From Trochalopteron elliotii (Eukaryota; Chordata; Aves; Passeriformes; Leiothrichidae), in NCBI GenBank assembly GCA_024734555.1, contig JANPWX010000339.1:915411-979410 (forward strand): 64,000 bases of DNA, read 5' to 3'. The translations under genes and the position numbers were made by a program. Below are positions 1 through 13,800 of the stretch, in pieces (position 1 is the first letter of the stretch; every line of letters begins with the position of its first letter). A model generated the notes under the pieces. It was given only the letters and a program-made list of their open reading frames with translations, was not told the origin of the DNA and searched no databases.

Positions 1-130
1 GCCTTCCCGCGGCCGGCGACCCTCCCCGCCAGCGGGCTTACCGAGAGCCCCGTGCTGTGTCCAGGATGGTGCCGCTCCCGACCCTCTTACACGCTCTGTA
101 AGCTCGCCGCTTGCTTCCTGTTCAAGAATA
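1..130. promoter_or_regulatory. CpG-rich edge, probably the EHD4 CpG island
   Basis: The first 120 bases hold about 14 CpG dinucleotides and are much richer in G and C than the AT-rich sequence that follows. EHD4 exon 1 must lie upstream because its P-loop is absent from the window, so this is best read as the downstream edge of the promoter CpG island running into intron 1. No end of exon 1 (a donor after the Thr-Phe-Ile-Arg codons) is visible. The minus strand has a strong donor-like CG/GTAAGC at about 42-36; see findings. Confidence 0.5.
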
Positions 131-3100
131 CTGCTCTATTTCGTTTTCTGCTGAGAACGTGTAACCCCGTTGTCTACTTCCTCTTAGTTCTTTGAGTCTC
201 TTAGGAAAACCAGGGGCTTCGCGCTAAAACGGTATTATTGTACTGGCCATGAGGGATCATTTAACCTGATCTCCTCCCCTTTCTTTCCCAAAAGTAGCTT
301 AATGCACAGATCAGATGTGATCATAGAAGAGACACGTCACGAGAGTTTTGGGCAAAAAACTTGTGGTATCTGGAAAGTGTTCCCTTCCATGTGCCTTTAT
401 TTTGATCAATTACATTGAAGAAGCAGTGTCACTACTAAGGCAGCTTAACAGTGTTGTTCCTGTTGTATTTTCTGTCTTTCCTGTATTCCTTATTTCTAAA
501 CTTCTTAGTAACTCATTTTTAGGAAGCTGAAGCATATGTCAGATAAGCACAATACTATGAATCTGTACATATTTTGCATATGTTTGAGTTTCCCTCACAC
601 ATGCCCCTTACAAATCAGTCTAAGGTTTTGCCCAACTCTGCAAAAGACACTGAGGGGTCAGTTGGTTCACATTTTGACTTGCTTATATCTGAAGTTCATT
701 ATAGTTCTTCTGTAAAATTTACAAATACTTATCTTTCAGTCCAAAAGATTACAGGCAGCCTTTCCATAACACTGTTTTCTTCTTGCAGTGCAAAATACCT
801 ACCTCCCCCGTCCACTGAAGATCAATGTTTACCTTTAATCACCTGAGAGCTTTTCAGATGTTTGCAGAACTAATCATGTGTCTTTCCAGGTTTTATGACT
901 AGCTAATTGAAAGCTTGAAGTTGAACATGGTTTCTTTACTGATTATTACTGAATTCTCACAAACACATAAAGAGGTGTTGCTCAGAGGAATATTTTAAAA
1001 ATAGAAATAAGGCTGTAATTACAAGAAAAGAAACGTAGTTTCAGGATCTCCACAGACAGTCACAAGGTGGTGTGCGGGGGTGGGGTGTTGATTTGGATTT
1101 TTCCAACATTTCTCTAGGCATACTCATTCATTTGCTTCATTAAAATTACAGTTGCCTTGTTAGTCTGTTTATATTTCCAGATAAGTGTTGTTACTTGGCT
1201 TATGGACAAGGGATGGGGAGAGCACAGGTAATACAGAGCGAGGCAGAATGATCACAAATATGTGCATACCAGAAGTTGTTCTGCCTGTCAGAAGCTTTGT
1301 TCTGTTATTTGCAATTCATAGAAAATTCTGTGTCTCCACTCCTGAAAGAGTTTGCCTTGGTTGAGGACACAGGTTCTTGATTTATGGACATTCAGCTTTT
1401 CTGTCCTTTATAGCCACCTATATTGGCTGAAGTACAAGTCAGTATTGTGCTTATAAACATTCATATTCCTTGCTGTGCCTTATGTGTGTTTTTGCTACTG
1501 TTGCTTTGTGAATGACTTGTTATCACTGTAACAATAAGATACTGAGCAAAAGGGTTGACTGATACTAATGTACAGTCTGAATGAGAAAATACCTATACTT
1601 TATTACAGCTCCTGTGAGCTTTTTTTAGCATTTGTTAGTGCTGGATGAAGATGCCCCGACAATTTTGACAGATAAAATTTTCAAAGATGGTTTCTCATGT
1701 GTTTTATTAAAATACCAACTTGATGCAAGAGGTGGCTTCTACTGTGATGTGCCCTTCTTTTACCCTCTTACCCCTTTCTGCTGTGCACATTTTCAGTAGC
1801 TTGTAGAGCAGTTTAATCTTGTACAAGATATTGGAGAAGACAGGAATTGAATGTAGAGCCCAAATCTGTAGCAGAATATCTTTTATTGCCTCTAAAGGAT
1901 CTCACTATGATCAACATTCATTACATCAGTGTTATTTCTTTATAATATAGATAGTAATTGGCTGACTCAGCATAAAAAAATGTTCCATTGAAGATGGGCA
2001 ACAACTTAAACAATAGTGTCACAGTGACTGTTACTCAAAACCCAATTTAGAGGAGAAAAAGAAGGGCAAAAATAGAGAAGTTCTTGTATGCTGTGTGCAA
2101 GACTTAGAAGACATGGAAAAATATTGTAGTGTCCAGGTCAGCCATAAATAACTTTCCCCTCTGGTGGGCTGAATCTCCCATGGAAAAATGTGATACCCTG
2201 TCAAGATTGTTACAATCCTATATTTGTTGTAGATGATTTTTCTTAGAATGTCGTAGTGCTATAGGGGATTTATTCCTCCAAACATTTTAATAAGCAAACA
2301 TTATTTTAAATCTTAAATAAATAACTAAAAACTACTTAAAATAATTAAAACTGCTTTTTTCACATTTCTTGACTTCATAGGAGGGCATATTAGATCTACC
2401 TAAGTGTTTACTATTGGGTTTATGTATGAACATAACAATTCTGTTTAGCTGTCAAATATTCATTTGGGATTTACTTTGATTGAGACGTTATCGTGAGAAC
2501 TTCACATTTTCATACCTCTGACACATCCATATCCACCCAGTTCCTTCCACTAAGTCTTAATGGAAAACAGTGATGTACCAGTGACTAAGTGTCCCTGGGG
2601 ATTAAGATATGCAAACAAATACTTCCAGGTTTTTAACAGCTCTTATGTTTTTTCACTCAGTGCTGTTTATCTGCTTTGGCACTTGGAACAATGTGGTGAA
2701 ACCAGTCAGTTTTGCTGTCTAAGGTGTAGTGTGGTGATAGTTTTATTCACATATTTGACAATGCTGACAATTCAAACAAACACATCCAAATGTTAATGCT
2801 TGTCCAGTTGTGTTTAATGAAGTGGGAGTATGGTGAGAGCCAGTTATTATTGTAGATACGAGCTGCTTGGCGTTGCAGCTTCTGTAATTTTCTCAATTTC
2901 TCGTGCCTGTTTTAGAAAAAAAAAGTGGGAAAAGGAGGGACAGGAGAGGAAAATTGTGCTGTATGAAAAAGAGATAGAAGGTAGTCAATGCAAATAGGTA
3001 GTGTCTTTCATTCTGTTTTAAAAGTATAGGAGGCTGATTTTTTTTAAAAGAACTTATCAACATGAGACAAACCAGAAGTAAATTCCTCAGATTGCTAGGC

Positions 3101-5140
3101 TATGCTTTTACTTTGCTCACAGGTATTGCTCAGATGTTGAAAATGGTAAACTTGCTATTTAACTCAGCCAAAGCTGACTTTTGTGAAAGCACCCTTTTGT
3201 ATACATAATGTCTGGAGTCTGCAAGTAGCCTGCAGTCACTTGTGCAGCTGCATCTATTTCTTTGGGGGTGAAGTGGGAGGAAGGTCCCTCTTAATTTCTG
3301 TGGGTGAAAGCTGTAACTTCTTCACTAGCTCTGCATGAAAGCTTTGAGTTATTTAGAGCAGAATTTTTACACTAAAGCAAACATCTGCTAGTTTTGCTGT
3401 GTTAAAAAAAGAAGCAGAACACTTGGTGCAGTAAGTAGTATGGAGGTGAGCAGCCCTATAAAGGAGCCATGAGTTTATCTCCCAGTGCATCACAGGGTGT
3501 CCCTGTTCAGTGCTGCTCTGTCCAGCTCACTTGCCTTTGTGCATTAGTGTGGCCTAGCTAATGCATTTAGACTTCAGATGATAATGAGTATATTCAACTG
3601 TGAGTAATCTGTTCTATCTCTGGAACTTTGTAAACTAGTTTCCCATAGTCTGGCTATACATCTTGCAGAGGAACATAGATGAATGTTTATTGGCAAAGCT
3701 GAAAGGTTATAGTCCAGGTAAAAACAAAGAGAGAAGAATCAACAGGATGTCTGTTGTTTGATCTAGACTGTCTTTAGGGCATTGGCTATTTTTAAGCATT
3801 CTTCCTGTGAGCCTTTTTGAACTCCTTCTCTGCTGAAAATTCCTGAGAAGAGCATGTGGTTGTAGATGCCGAAAATGCAGGTGATTCCCCATGCTAATGT
3901 AGCATTTGGTACAGAAACACTGGCAGCTTTTCACTTTACAGGAGACTGCTCTTCCCTTTTGTGTGGGTAAGTAAAACTGTTCTTTCACGCTGAGAAGTGT
4001 GATTACAGTGTGTTGTGGCTTAGTCCACCCCACAACTCCAGCTTGCAACCAAGCAGCACGCAGCCACTCACACCCTGCACAGCAGGATGGGGAGAGAATC
4101 AGAATGGTAAAAGTGAGAAAACTCATGGCTTGAGATAAAGACATTTTAGTAGGTACAGTAAAAAAGCATCACAGGCAAGGCAAAGCAAGGAATTCATTCA
4201 CTACTTTCCCTGGGCAGGCAGATGTTCAGGTATTCCCAGGAAAGCAGGGGTTCTCTCATACGTAACAGTGACTTGGGAAGAGAAAATGCTATAATTCCAA
4301 GTGTCTCCTTCTTCCTTCTTTAGCTTTATATGCTAAGCACAATGCCATATGGCACAGGACATCCCTTGGGTCAGTTGAGATCAGCTGTCCCAGCTGTGTC
4401 CCCTCTTAACTCTTTGTTCATGGGGTGTGGTGAGGAGCAGAAAAGACTGTGATCCTGTGTAAGTGCTGCTTAGCAGTAATGAAGACATCCCTGTATTGTC
4501 AACACTTTTCAGCACAGATCCAAAACACAGCCACATAGTAGCTATTGTCCCAGCCAAACCCATACTTGAGCACAGCCAGTGCTCAAGAGCAGGTTTATTT
4601 TAGTCTGTACTAGCTCTTGATGTGCAGTTGTAGCCAATCTTAATGGAACATACCTGTGCTGCAAAGTGATTCCTGTGTCTCTTGAATAGTTGTACCAGGC
4701 AGAGCATTGTGACTGTTGGGTGGGGCTCGGTATTATTTGGAAGGAGGTCTTGCCTTCCTGTATTGTTATCACTATAAAAACCTGTTTTTTGAAGCTGCCT
4801 TTATGACATTAACTTGGGAGTATCATTTGCAGTTCAGTAGCATTTATTCTGGAAAATAAATTTTGGAAAAAAAAAATTACGGAAACAGTAATTTCCATAA
4901 ACAGCTAATCTGAATTTGCACTATTGAGTTCAGAACATCAAAAAGAGATGTTAGAAATCATGAAAGGTACTCTATATTTGTAACTCTGCACACATGCAAC
5001 AAATTCATGAGCAGGCCATGAAATTACTTTTATAGGCATCTAAAGGACCATCATGACTGAATTTCCATAAACATGCCATAATTTGTGAGCGTACAATAGG
5101 TGGCAGTTATCCTGTTACCCTGGAGGTGTCTGCTCCTGCA

Positions 5141-5283
5141 TTTAGATCCCACCATGTAGTTTTCCTTGACCTGGAATGTGGGACTTCACTCCTGTGCATT
5201 TGACTCAGTGTATGTTCTTTACTGCTGCTCTTGGAGCATCTTCTTGTATATGTTGTCTGTCACCTTATGAGTTGCTACTTCTG
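5141..5283 (+). repeat. 143-bp dispersed direct duplication, copy 1
   Basis: This copy matches 6789-6931 in the same orientation with no gaps and three base differences, 140 of 143 identical by eye. It begins TTTAGATCCCACCATGTAG and ends GAGTTGCTACTTCTG. No flanking target-site duplication, LTR terminus or poly(A) tail is obvious. Confidence 0.9.
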
Positions 5284-6788
5284 TCAGCAGATGTCTGGGA
5301 ATGACAATTTCTATCAAGAGAAGAGCTTATTTACAAGTCTCTTAGAGACCCTTTCTCTTTTAAAAGAAGGACAATGAGGAAAAGCAATATTAGAAATAGA
5401 ACATTTTGTCATGGCAAGTCAAAAACCTTATTTTAGAAGACAAGAGTATAATTGATATTTCAAAATCAAAGCTGTGGATAACTCCAATCTGGAAAATTTT
5501 AGTGGCTCCTGTGAGTTTGCCTTGGTGTCCTGTTTTAGCAGTGATATTTTTTTAAGAGGTGGGAACACACCTCGGCGTTTCACATGTTCTGCTGTTTGCC
5601 ACAACACTTGAAAATCCTGGATTTCCATGAGGGGTTCAACTGGTGAGCAATTAAAGGAGTTTTGTCTTAATTTCATTTAGATAATTTCATGATCTCATTT
5701 GTACGGGGAGTGAGGGATCTGCTGAATTTTACAAAGGTGTGTGGGCAGAGAGGTTTGAGTGTTGTTTCATTTGCTTTTGGAGAGTGGTTGGTTTTATTTC
5801 CTTGTTACATTAGGTACAGCTTATTCTAGAGATAAAACAGATTGACTTTGGCATGTTCTGGCACGATTGTTCTTATGTTCCTCCTTCCTCACAAGTTTTA
5901 GTATTGGTATTTTTGTAGTTTCTTTTTTTAGAAGCTGAAAGCTACAGGAAATCTCATGTAAATACCTGTTCCATGCTCCTTGATCATAGGTTGAGCTAAT
6001 TGGAGCCAGTTTGCTAAGGCTAGTGGAAAACAGTCTTTGAAATATGTAGCATATATTTAGTTCCTTAAATTCATCTTCTGTGCACCGATCTATACATTTT
6101 GTAAATGCTTGGATACTTTATTTGAATACAGAGATTGTTCAGCAAGTATAGATACCATGTAAAATGTTTTTTGCAGCAAAAGCAGCCAGCATGTCCTCTC
6201 AAATAAGTATTGATTTAGGAAATTATAGCAGAATAGGCATAGCACGGTTTGATTAAGTCCAGAATAAACCTCCATTAAAAGAGCAGGTTTAATATAAATT
6301 AAATATAAAATTATATTAAATATAAAACTAGTGCTGTCATTGTATGCAGGACCACCACCTGTGCCTGAAGAGGAATTCTCATGTAAATCCAGTTTTGGTT
6401 ATGGAAATAGTTAAATTGCACTTGGTTAAAACTGTGCTGGTTTGGGTTTTTTTTAAGAATTGCAGGGTGACATTGAAAACACTTTGTTTTAGTCTTGAGC
6501 GCCAGGATGGTGCTGTCGTGACTGAGAACAATAACACTCATGCTTTAAAGTTAAGCAGTGTTGTCTGTGTCTCTGTGAAGGATGGCAGTTGTCACAGAAT
6601 GCATGCTAGAAGGAGGTTTGCTCCAAGGCTTGGGGCTGCTTTTACTTTGCACTTGCAGTCAGTAAAGGGATGCAGACAGGCTTTTCATGTAAATAAATGC
6701 CCTGGTTCCATTAGGTTTTAATACTTAAATACACACTTAATTCTTTTCAGACTCTTTTGTCTGGAAATTCAAGGCTTGGCCCTCTGCG

Positions 6789-6931
6789 TTTAGATCCCAC
6801 CATGTAGTTTTCCTTGACCTGGGATGTGGGACTTCACTCCTGTGCATTTGACTCAGTGTATGTTCTTCACTGCTGCTCTTGGAGCATCTTCTTGTATATG
6901 TTGTCTGTCACCTTATGAGTTGCTACCTCTG
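6789..6931 (+). repeat. 143-bp dispersed direct duplication, copy 2
   Basis: This is the second copy of the segment at 5141-5283, about 1.65 kb downstream. The differences are GGATG for GAATG, TTCAC for TTTAC and ACCTC for ACTTC. Similarity stops abruptly at the 3' edge; only a few bases (CTGC-TTT-like) are shared just upstream of the 5' edge. Confidence 0.9.
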
Positions 6932-7678
6932 AGTACGTGCTGTCTGTGTCATCTCTCAGTGGACTACTCAAAGGGAGGTGCAAGATGGTTTCTGATGGTG
7001 TACCACTACCTGACTTGATGCCTTTTGGAAGTACTTTACTGTTGGGCCTGAATTTCTGCAGATCTGACTTAGTTAACAATTAATTTTTGATGTGCAGGTC
7101 AAAAGAAAAAAAAAATTCCTCACTCCCAAACAAGTGAAATTTTATTGTCTCATAATGGTTCTCTTTGCCTCTGATAGGATGAATTAAAATTAGTGAGATC
7201 ATACCAAATTGATTAAAGATCTGTCAGCCAGCTGAATCTGCTCACATGCAGCTTCAAACCATTCCCTTTTTGTACCAGCAGCACTGGCATAGGCTTGAAA
7301 ACACTCAGAAAATCGAATGTGTTGTAGTGTAACCTACAGCACTCAGATCTTTGGTAGAAGCATCCACTTAAATGGTTGAGGTGCTACCATTGAGGGAGTG
7401 CCTTCCACACTGTCTTTGTAAAGGGATTTACTTTATCCTTTTACCTAAATGTTGTGCAAAACTAATTCAGTTCTCTTCCTCCTTCCCCAGTTAACAGAAA
7501 TAATAAAATGCCAGTAAATGTAATCTTATTCTTACAGAATATGCATATCCTTGGGAATTTCCAGGTAAATTGTAGGTATTTGCTTTTGCCATGAATCCCA
7601 ATCATTCATTCTTTTGGAATATTTAAGTATAAATATTGCTATTGTGTATAAATACATTTATGTATTCTCCACCTCCAG

Positions 7679-7855
7679 ATACCTTCTCGAGCAAGACTTT
7701 CCTGGCATGCGGATTGGTCCAGAGCCTACCACAGATTCCTTTATTGCTGTAATGTATGGAGAAACAGAAGGAAATGTTCCTGGAAATGCCCTTGTTGTTG
7801 ATCCTAAGAAGCCATTCCGGAAACTCGGCCGCTTTGGAAATGCGTTCCTGAACAG
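7679..7855 (+). CDS. EHD4: EHD4 coding exon 2
   Basis: The acceptor CTCCAG ends at 7678 and the donor AG/GTGAG follows 7855. The exon opens with the last base of a split Arg codon, then reads YLLEQDFPGMRIGPEPTT and ends GNAFLN plus a split Arg. The segment follows the P-loop and contains the switch I Thr-Thr region of the EHD G domain. Confidence 0.95.
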
Positions 7856-10800
7856 GTGAGATCATCTTGCTTTCTGATGATTACATATAAATTTTGGCAT
7901 GTTCTGTTTTGAACAGCATGGAATAAATGTTCAAATACAAGCAGGAGTGGTGGCAGTTCGGGTGAATTAAATAAAACAAGGCAGTACTGGGTAGGGTGGC
8001 ATTTATGATAGAGATATTCAGTTATCCGAATAGAAAATAGTTGTTAAAACCAATTAACAGAAAACTGTAGAAATGATCCACTGGGTCACTTGTTTGTGAG
8101 ACATGGCACCAGACAGAACTCAGGATAAGTTTATGCAAAAATTCTACTCAATAAAACTGATAGGTTAGTACTAACTAACCTTTTAAAAACTACCATTCAA
8201 GAAAAGGAAACAAATATTTTCCCTTTGGTGCTGTCTTGCTCCTTTCCACTGATTTCACTGGATATCTTGGGATAGATATTTAAAATTGTGAATTACTGGA
8301 ATATGTAAAAAGACCTACAAGAATGGAAAAGATTCAAATGTGCCCCATGGATAAAATAAAAACTCAAGCTGCTAAGTGTTTATTATCAACTACCTGGGTG
8401 TTCAGGTACTTCCATAGACCAGGGAGATAGTGTTAGCTTCTGCTGTGTATTTGTAAAAAGGGAAGAGATGTTCAGGGGCTGTGAATATTTTGGCAGTAAA
8501 CTTAAACAGCATGCTAAATATTTCCAGTTGAAAGTTAGTTACTAATAACTCCGTTCTTATTGTCTGAGCAATCACCTTGTTTTCTTCCTGTATTTGATGG
8601 TAGCTTGACATGGAGGCCTCACTTTGCAAGCCAATTAATCTAAATTGGTTCTTTTGAACAATAAACTTTCCTGTTTGGCTGATAAATACTGGCATGCGTG
8701 TTAAAAGTTCATCATGTACAATTTTATCTATTGCTGTGCTTACTCAAAGAAGAAAGTTTATTGGTGCTTACAGTTGGCTTGGCTATCGCTTTGCAGAGAT
8801 AAGAAAATATGCTGTGGGAAGCTGTAATCAAGTCCCATTTTAAATAATAATGTTGAGATGGTTGGCTAAATTCTGTCTTCCAGATCACTCTTATGTTTCT
8901 CCCTTTCCTCACCTTTGTGCTCTCTACAAAAAAATTAGTATACCTATAATACAAATTATATAAATTGTATTTTGCGTAATAGTAAAATATTTGCACAGAA
9001 CATTTATAATGGTATATGTTTGTTTGGACGAGTGGCAATGTAATTTTTTGTCTGATCATCTAACTAGTTGTGTCAGGTTCTGACTGTTAAGCAAGCAAGA
9101 TCATTGGCTAGCTAAAAAGATGTACTTTTTAAGTAACTGACTAAATAATTCCAGTTCTTTTGGTGACTGTGATATTGTTATATTGAAGTACTGTGAGCAC
9201 CCTTATCTTCCCCAACAGTCACACTTAAGTGTTAGTTATTCAGTGGAAATCTAGGTGCTTATCTTTCCCTAGCATTTTTCAAAACTTACCAACTCCTTTG
9301 TCTTTATTACTTCACTTAGACGAAATTGTCTTAGACTTCAGTATCTTTGAGTTCCTACCAGGTTACCTGTAATCATAGTACATATTTTAATTTGTTCCCC
9401 CCACCCTTTTATTTTTTTAAGGTTTCCCACTCCTAGTGTTTTGTTTTATGGAGGAGCTTAAGGCTATGAACACTTAGACTATGAAGTTGAGTGCCCTTTT
9501 CATCCAAGTGTAACAATCCAAATGGCAGGAAACAGGGACTGAGGTAATGGAAAAAATGAAACAAACAAGAACATGGTATCCCAATCAAGGCTTGTACTTA
9601 GTAATTAGCTGCATTAATTTATTAATGTTACCTTGCCTTTGTCTTTTTCCATGACCCCTTGTAATTGTCCCCTGTATCTCACTGCTTGTGGAAGGTGCTC
9701 TTCTATTAATCTCTTACTTACCCTGTATACTTCTAAGAAAAGTTGGGGAGGAAATGGAAGGGGGACAGGACCTAGTGTACCCTTGAATGCTGGTGAGGGA
9801 AGAATACTGCATTGTACCAGAAAAGCATATAAATAAATTAGTGCTGCTGAGAAGAAATGCGTGGTCCTGGTCTATTTTGATGTGTCATAAGAAATTGCAG
9901 TCATCTCATTCATACAGCTGCTTTTGTAACACTTTTTCTTTAAGTCTGCCATTCAAGTGGATAGTATGTAGTTCTGTTTTTTATGACACAGCACTTACAT
10001 GACCTGCATGAAGTGGTATGTTAAGAAATAAGTCTCAGTGTTGAAAAGAGATACTCAAATACCACTATCATTACAGTTTTAAGTTGTCTAGAATATTAGT
10101 TTGAGGCAAGATTTTTAACCCATATTTCATCTTTATCTTATGGACATATTCTAAAAGCTAACAGGCAGTTAATTCTGAGTTCATGCTTCTATTTCCTATG
10201 TGTTTACCATGTATGTTGCTCCTCCCATTGCCACTGATGACTGCTGCAAAGATGGCAGTGTCTGCATTTCTGAGGCCTGTAATTCTCTATTTTGTCACAT
10301 GGTCCTTTCCAGCTGTCCCCCTTTGGGTGGTGCCTGAGTGAAGACACTGCTGTATTGTTCAGCTGGCATAACAGTGCCTTTCTTCCCATAAGATAGGTCT
10401 AGAAACATCTTGGTGATACTGAATAAGCACTGGGCTTTCTAAGGTTGGATGAGGGTGATAAGAAAAAATATCCATGAAAATTCAGTCTTCACACTTCCAA
10501 ATTTATGGAGGCTGCTTCATGCTGTACATACTAGTGATGTGTGTATTTTTGTAATGGTTCACGTGATTAAATGTATTTTCTTTGTCACTTATGAACATCC
10601 ACTGTGCTTCCACATAATGTGTTTGCTTTGACATAAAAAAGCCTTTAGGTTTTGGCAAGTTCAAATAATGTGATTTTCTCAAATAGTACCTCACTGTTCT
10701 TTCAAAAATACTTCTTAAGCTAGTAGGAAATTAGCCCGAGGGGAAGAGTTTGCTTCAGATATGAGGTATTTTCTATTCCTGGTGTCCCACTAAAACAATA

Positions 10801-13800
10801 AATTTTGCATTATATTTACATACCCTCAGGTTCTATCAGGTGTGGATGGCTGCTGTTTCCTTATGCCCTTTTGGGTTTCAGGGAGAAGCACAGGTGATGC
10901 TGCCATTTCTGTTTTATCCAAGGCACACTGTGTGCTTTTGTTTAAAGGCTCATTGCTACAAGGTCTCTTGCAGAGCAAGGTGAAGTGAGGTGTTAGGACT
11001 TCTGCCCAATTTCCTTTGAATGATTTGTACAGTATGAAATAGCATCTAGATTTTGATATAGTTTACATTTTGTATCTGATATTTGACTGGCTGAACTCTT
11101 CCTAACTCAAATCATCCAAGGCCTTAAAGGTCTTGTTTGATCTTGGCACAGCTCTAATTTCCTGTCCATGATACCCTGTTTTTTGAGGCAGTGTGCTTTG
11201 TGAAGCCATAGGTTGACATAGGGCAGCCCCATCTTGGAGTCTGAGGCTGCAGCTTAACCCTGTGTGGGACAGCCTCGCAGGAGGAGGGCGTGTTACTCTG
11301 TGTGCTCTTTAGTACCTTCAGCTGCTCCCTGATAAGAAGATTAAGCTCTTACGCAAATCTCTTAAAGGCAGGTTGTGATGAAGGGCAGTGAAGTTCTTCA
11401 GTCATTAACTGAAGTCATTAACATCCCAGAAGCATCACTGTAGCTTGCATGTTCTGTGTTCTGCAGGGCTCTCAGAGTCCTCGTGAATTATTTATTTTTC
11501 CGTAATACACCATTGAATTTGCCTCCCGTTGCCGAGGCAGGGGGTTATTGTTTAGAGCATACTGTGTGTAATTTGAACTCTTGCTTCTGGCATTGTGATA
11601 GTTTTAGCTTTGTTGGGAGGGTTTGTAGGAGAAATATTGGTGTTTTTCACTGGTGCCCCAGCTGAGGAGAGTGGTGGGTTAGGGGGTAGGGATCACTCAA
11701 ACACTGCTAAATCAGGCGAGAGGGAGATGTAGCAGGGACTGGAACATAAACATATTGTCAGTATGGCTTTCTCCTTGCTCCCCTTTTCAGTCTTTGAGTT
11801 TGGGCATAGGCTGGAGTACATGAAGGATTTTCTCTTGTGTGTACTAATTTTGGTCCTAGCAAAATGGTGGTTTGACAGAGTCTTTTTAATGTTGCATTTA
11901 AAGCCCAAGTTGTCAGCTCTTGCAAAATTTGAAGTCTTATCAGCACTTAGATGTACAGTTTTACAAGGTTTCCCTGTGTTTTCTTTTTTGAGAAGCTCTC
12001 TTCATCATTTTTCTTAAACGTGTATGGTTGCGAAACATAGTGGTTTGCCAGGATTGAGAAACTTTTTTGAACCTCATTGGAGTCTTCCTAAAATCAGATC
12101 TATAATGGGGAGCTCTCAAGCGACAGTCAGTGAGCTAGAGCTATTGTTAATGGGATTTTTCCCTCCTTCCTGCAGGTTCATGTGTTCTCAGCTACCAAAC
12201 GAGGTCCTGAAGAGCATCAGTATCATTGACAGCCCTGGCATTCTCTCTGGAGAGAAGCAGCGCATCAGCAGAGGTCAGTTGCAGAGCTTTATAGTAACCA
12301 AGCTCACTAAATTTTTCCTGCTCTACTGGACAAATCAGCAGCCTGATCTTTGGGGAGCCTGTTTTAGTGGTACTGTATGGTGGTCTGTCCCACACTTTTG
12401 TACTGCAAGCCCTGTACAACCCGTGCTTTAAGGCTGGATGTCGGCTTTAGAATTTTTTCTCTTGAAAGCTGGTTGGGGTTGTTATTTCTGTCATCCTGCT
12501 GCTATGGCTGCAAATGGCTACAGTTGCATGGTCTGTTGACTAATTAGTGCTTTGTTACTCCTGAGAAAAAGCCTTGTTTTCATCATTTTAATTGCATTCC
12601 ATGAAGTAATAATGACTCTTATATACTATTGAAGTTCATGAATGAAGAAATATTTCATAATAGCTGTAGGTTGGTCATATCTGAAAAATTCGGGGATAGG
12701 CCTATAAATAAGGTGGGTTTTTTGTGGGCACAGTTGCTAGAGCTGCTTCTTAAAGTTGCTCAGTCATGCCATAATATAATATGGTCAAAAGAGGAAGTAA
12801 AATGGTAGAAGGAGAATGAGCAAATGAGAATATTTTTAATAATATGAAAATTCTGCAGAGAACTGAACAGTGTTTATCAAGCTGTTTTAAACATTAGCCT
12901 GTCTATTTAAACAGAACAATATAATGTAAACAACTTTCTTCCTTGCATTCTTCAGCTGCACTAAAGTGCATGTCATTTTTCTGTGGAATTGTAAATGGTA
13001 GTGGTGCAGGGTGTGGTTTATGCTGCCCTCTGTTTTCAGACATTTGCTTAAGAAATGGAGACTTGTGTTTCATGTCTCTGTCAGGGGAAATAAACAATTC
13101 TTTAACATATCACACCTAAGATTTTTTGAGGAAATCCTAGTACCAGGTACACAATATATGGCAGCTATGCAACAGTAGTTTTGTCTTTATAATAAACTGA
13201 CAGAATAAGGGACTGTCTTCTTAGGACTGTAATCTAAATTATGCTTACCTAGTAAACTGGTCTACCAGATGCTTCTGGATTCTTTGTTTAGTGATGTTTT
13301 GTCTTCTTTATTACTCACAGTCATGTAAAGCATTCATTGTGGGGAGAGTGCTGGACTTTCCTTTATGTGATGTGTTGGTGAATTAGTAGAGATGAACAGC
13401 ATGAGAGCTCTGCAGGCAAAGGCTTGAATGTTGTGAAACCAGAAATAAAACAAATACTGTGTGTTGGAACTCTTATTTTAGACAGAAAAAATTGAGTGTA
13501 TAACTAACGATTTTTAGTCCTGAAAAAATCTTCTCATAAAATGTCCACAAAATATTTAGATCCCCATTTACACAATCTGATAAAATCAGTGGTGGTCTGC
13601 TTCTCCATGGTGGATTCCAGCTCCCTTTTTCCTCCTCAAGTTAAAACTAGGTGCATCTTACCCCTTCGTTGCTTGTTACATCAAGAGAAAATTATGTTCG
13701 GCAGCATTCAAGTGTCTGTTGCCACTTTTGTAATAGTATGGAAGGGAGCATGAAATAAGCAGAAAACTAGAGTATCATACTAATATGCCACTGAAAAAGT

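Larger units (their letters stand above)
131..7678 (+). other. EHD4 intron 1 (3' part)
   Basis: This is AT-rich intronic sequence without any spliced or homologous coding signal. It holds two copies of a 143-bp near-identical segment (5141-5283 and 6789-6931), an AT-rich stretch at 2280-2350, and a short run of TTAAATATAAA-like units at 6285-6330. Open frames here, the longest about 145 codons on the minus strand at 3707-4144 and 125 codons on the plus strand at 6344-6721, resemble no family known to me. Confidence 0.8.

Noticed and set aside
3707..4144. Minus-strand open frame of 145 codons in EHD4 intron 1
   Set aside because: No domain, no splice context and unremarkable composition. Frames of this length occur by chance in 64 kb.
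6344..6721. Plus-strand open frame of 125 codons in EHD4 intron 1
   Set aside because: No recognisable homology and no splice phase link to EHD4 exons 1-2.
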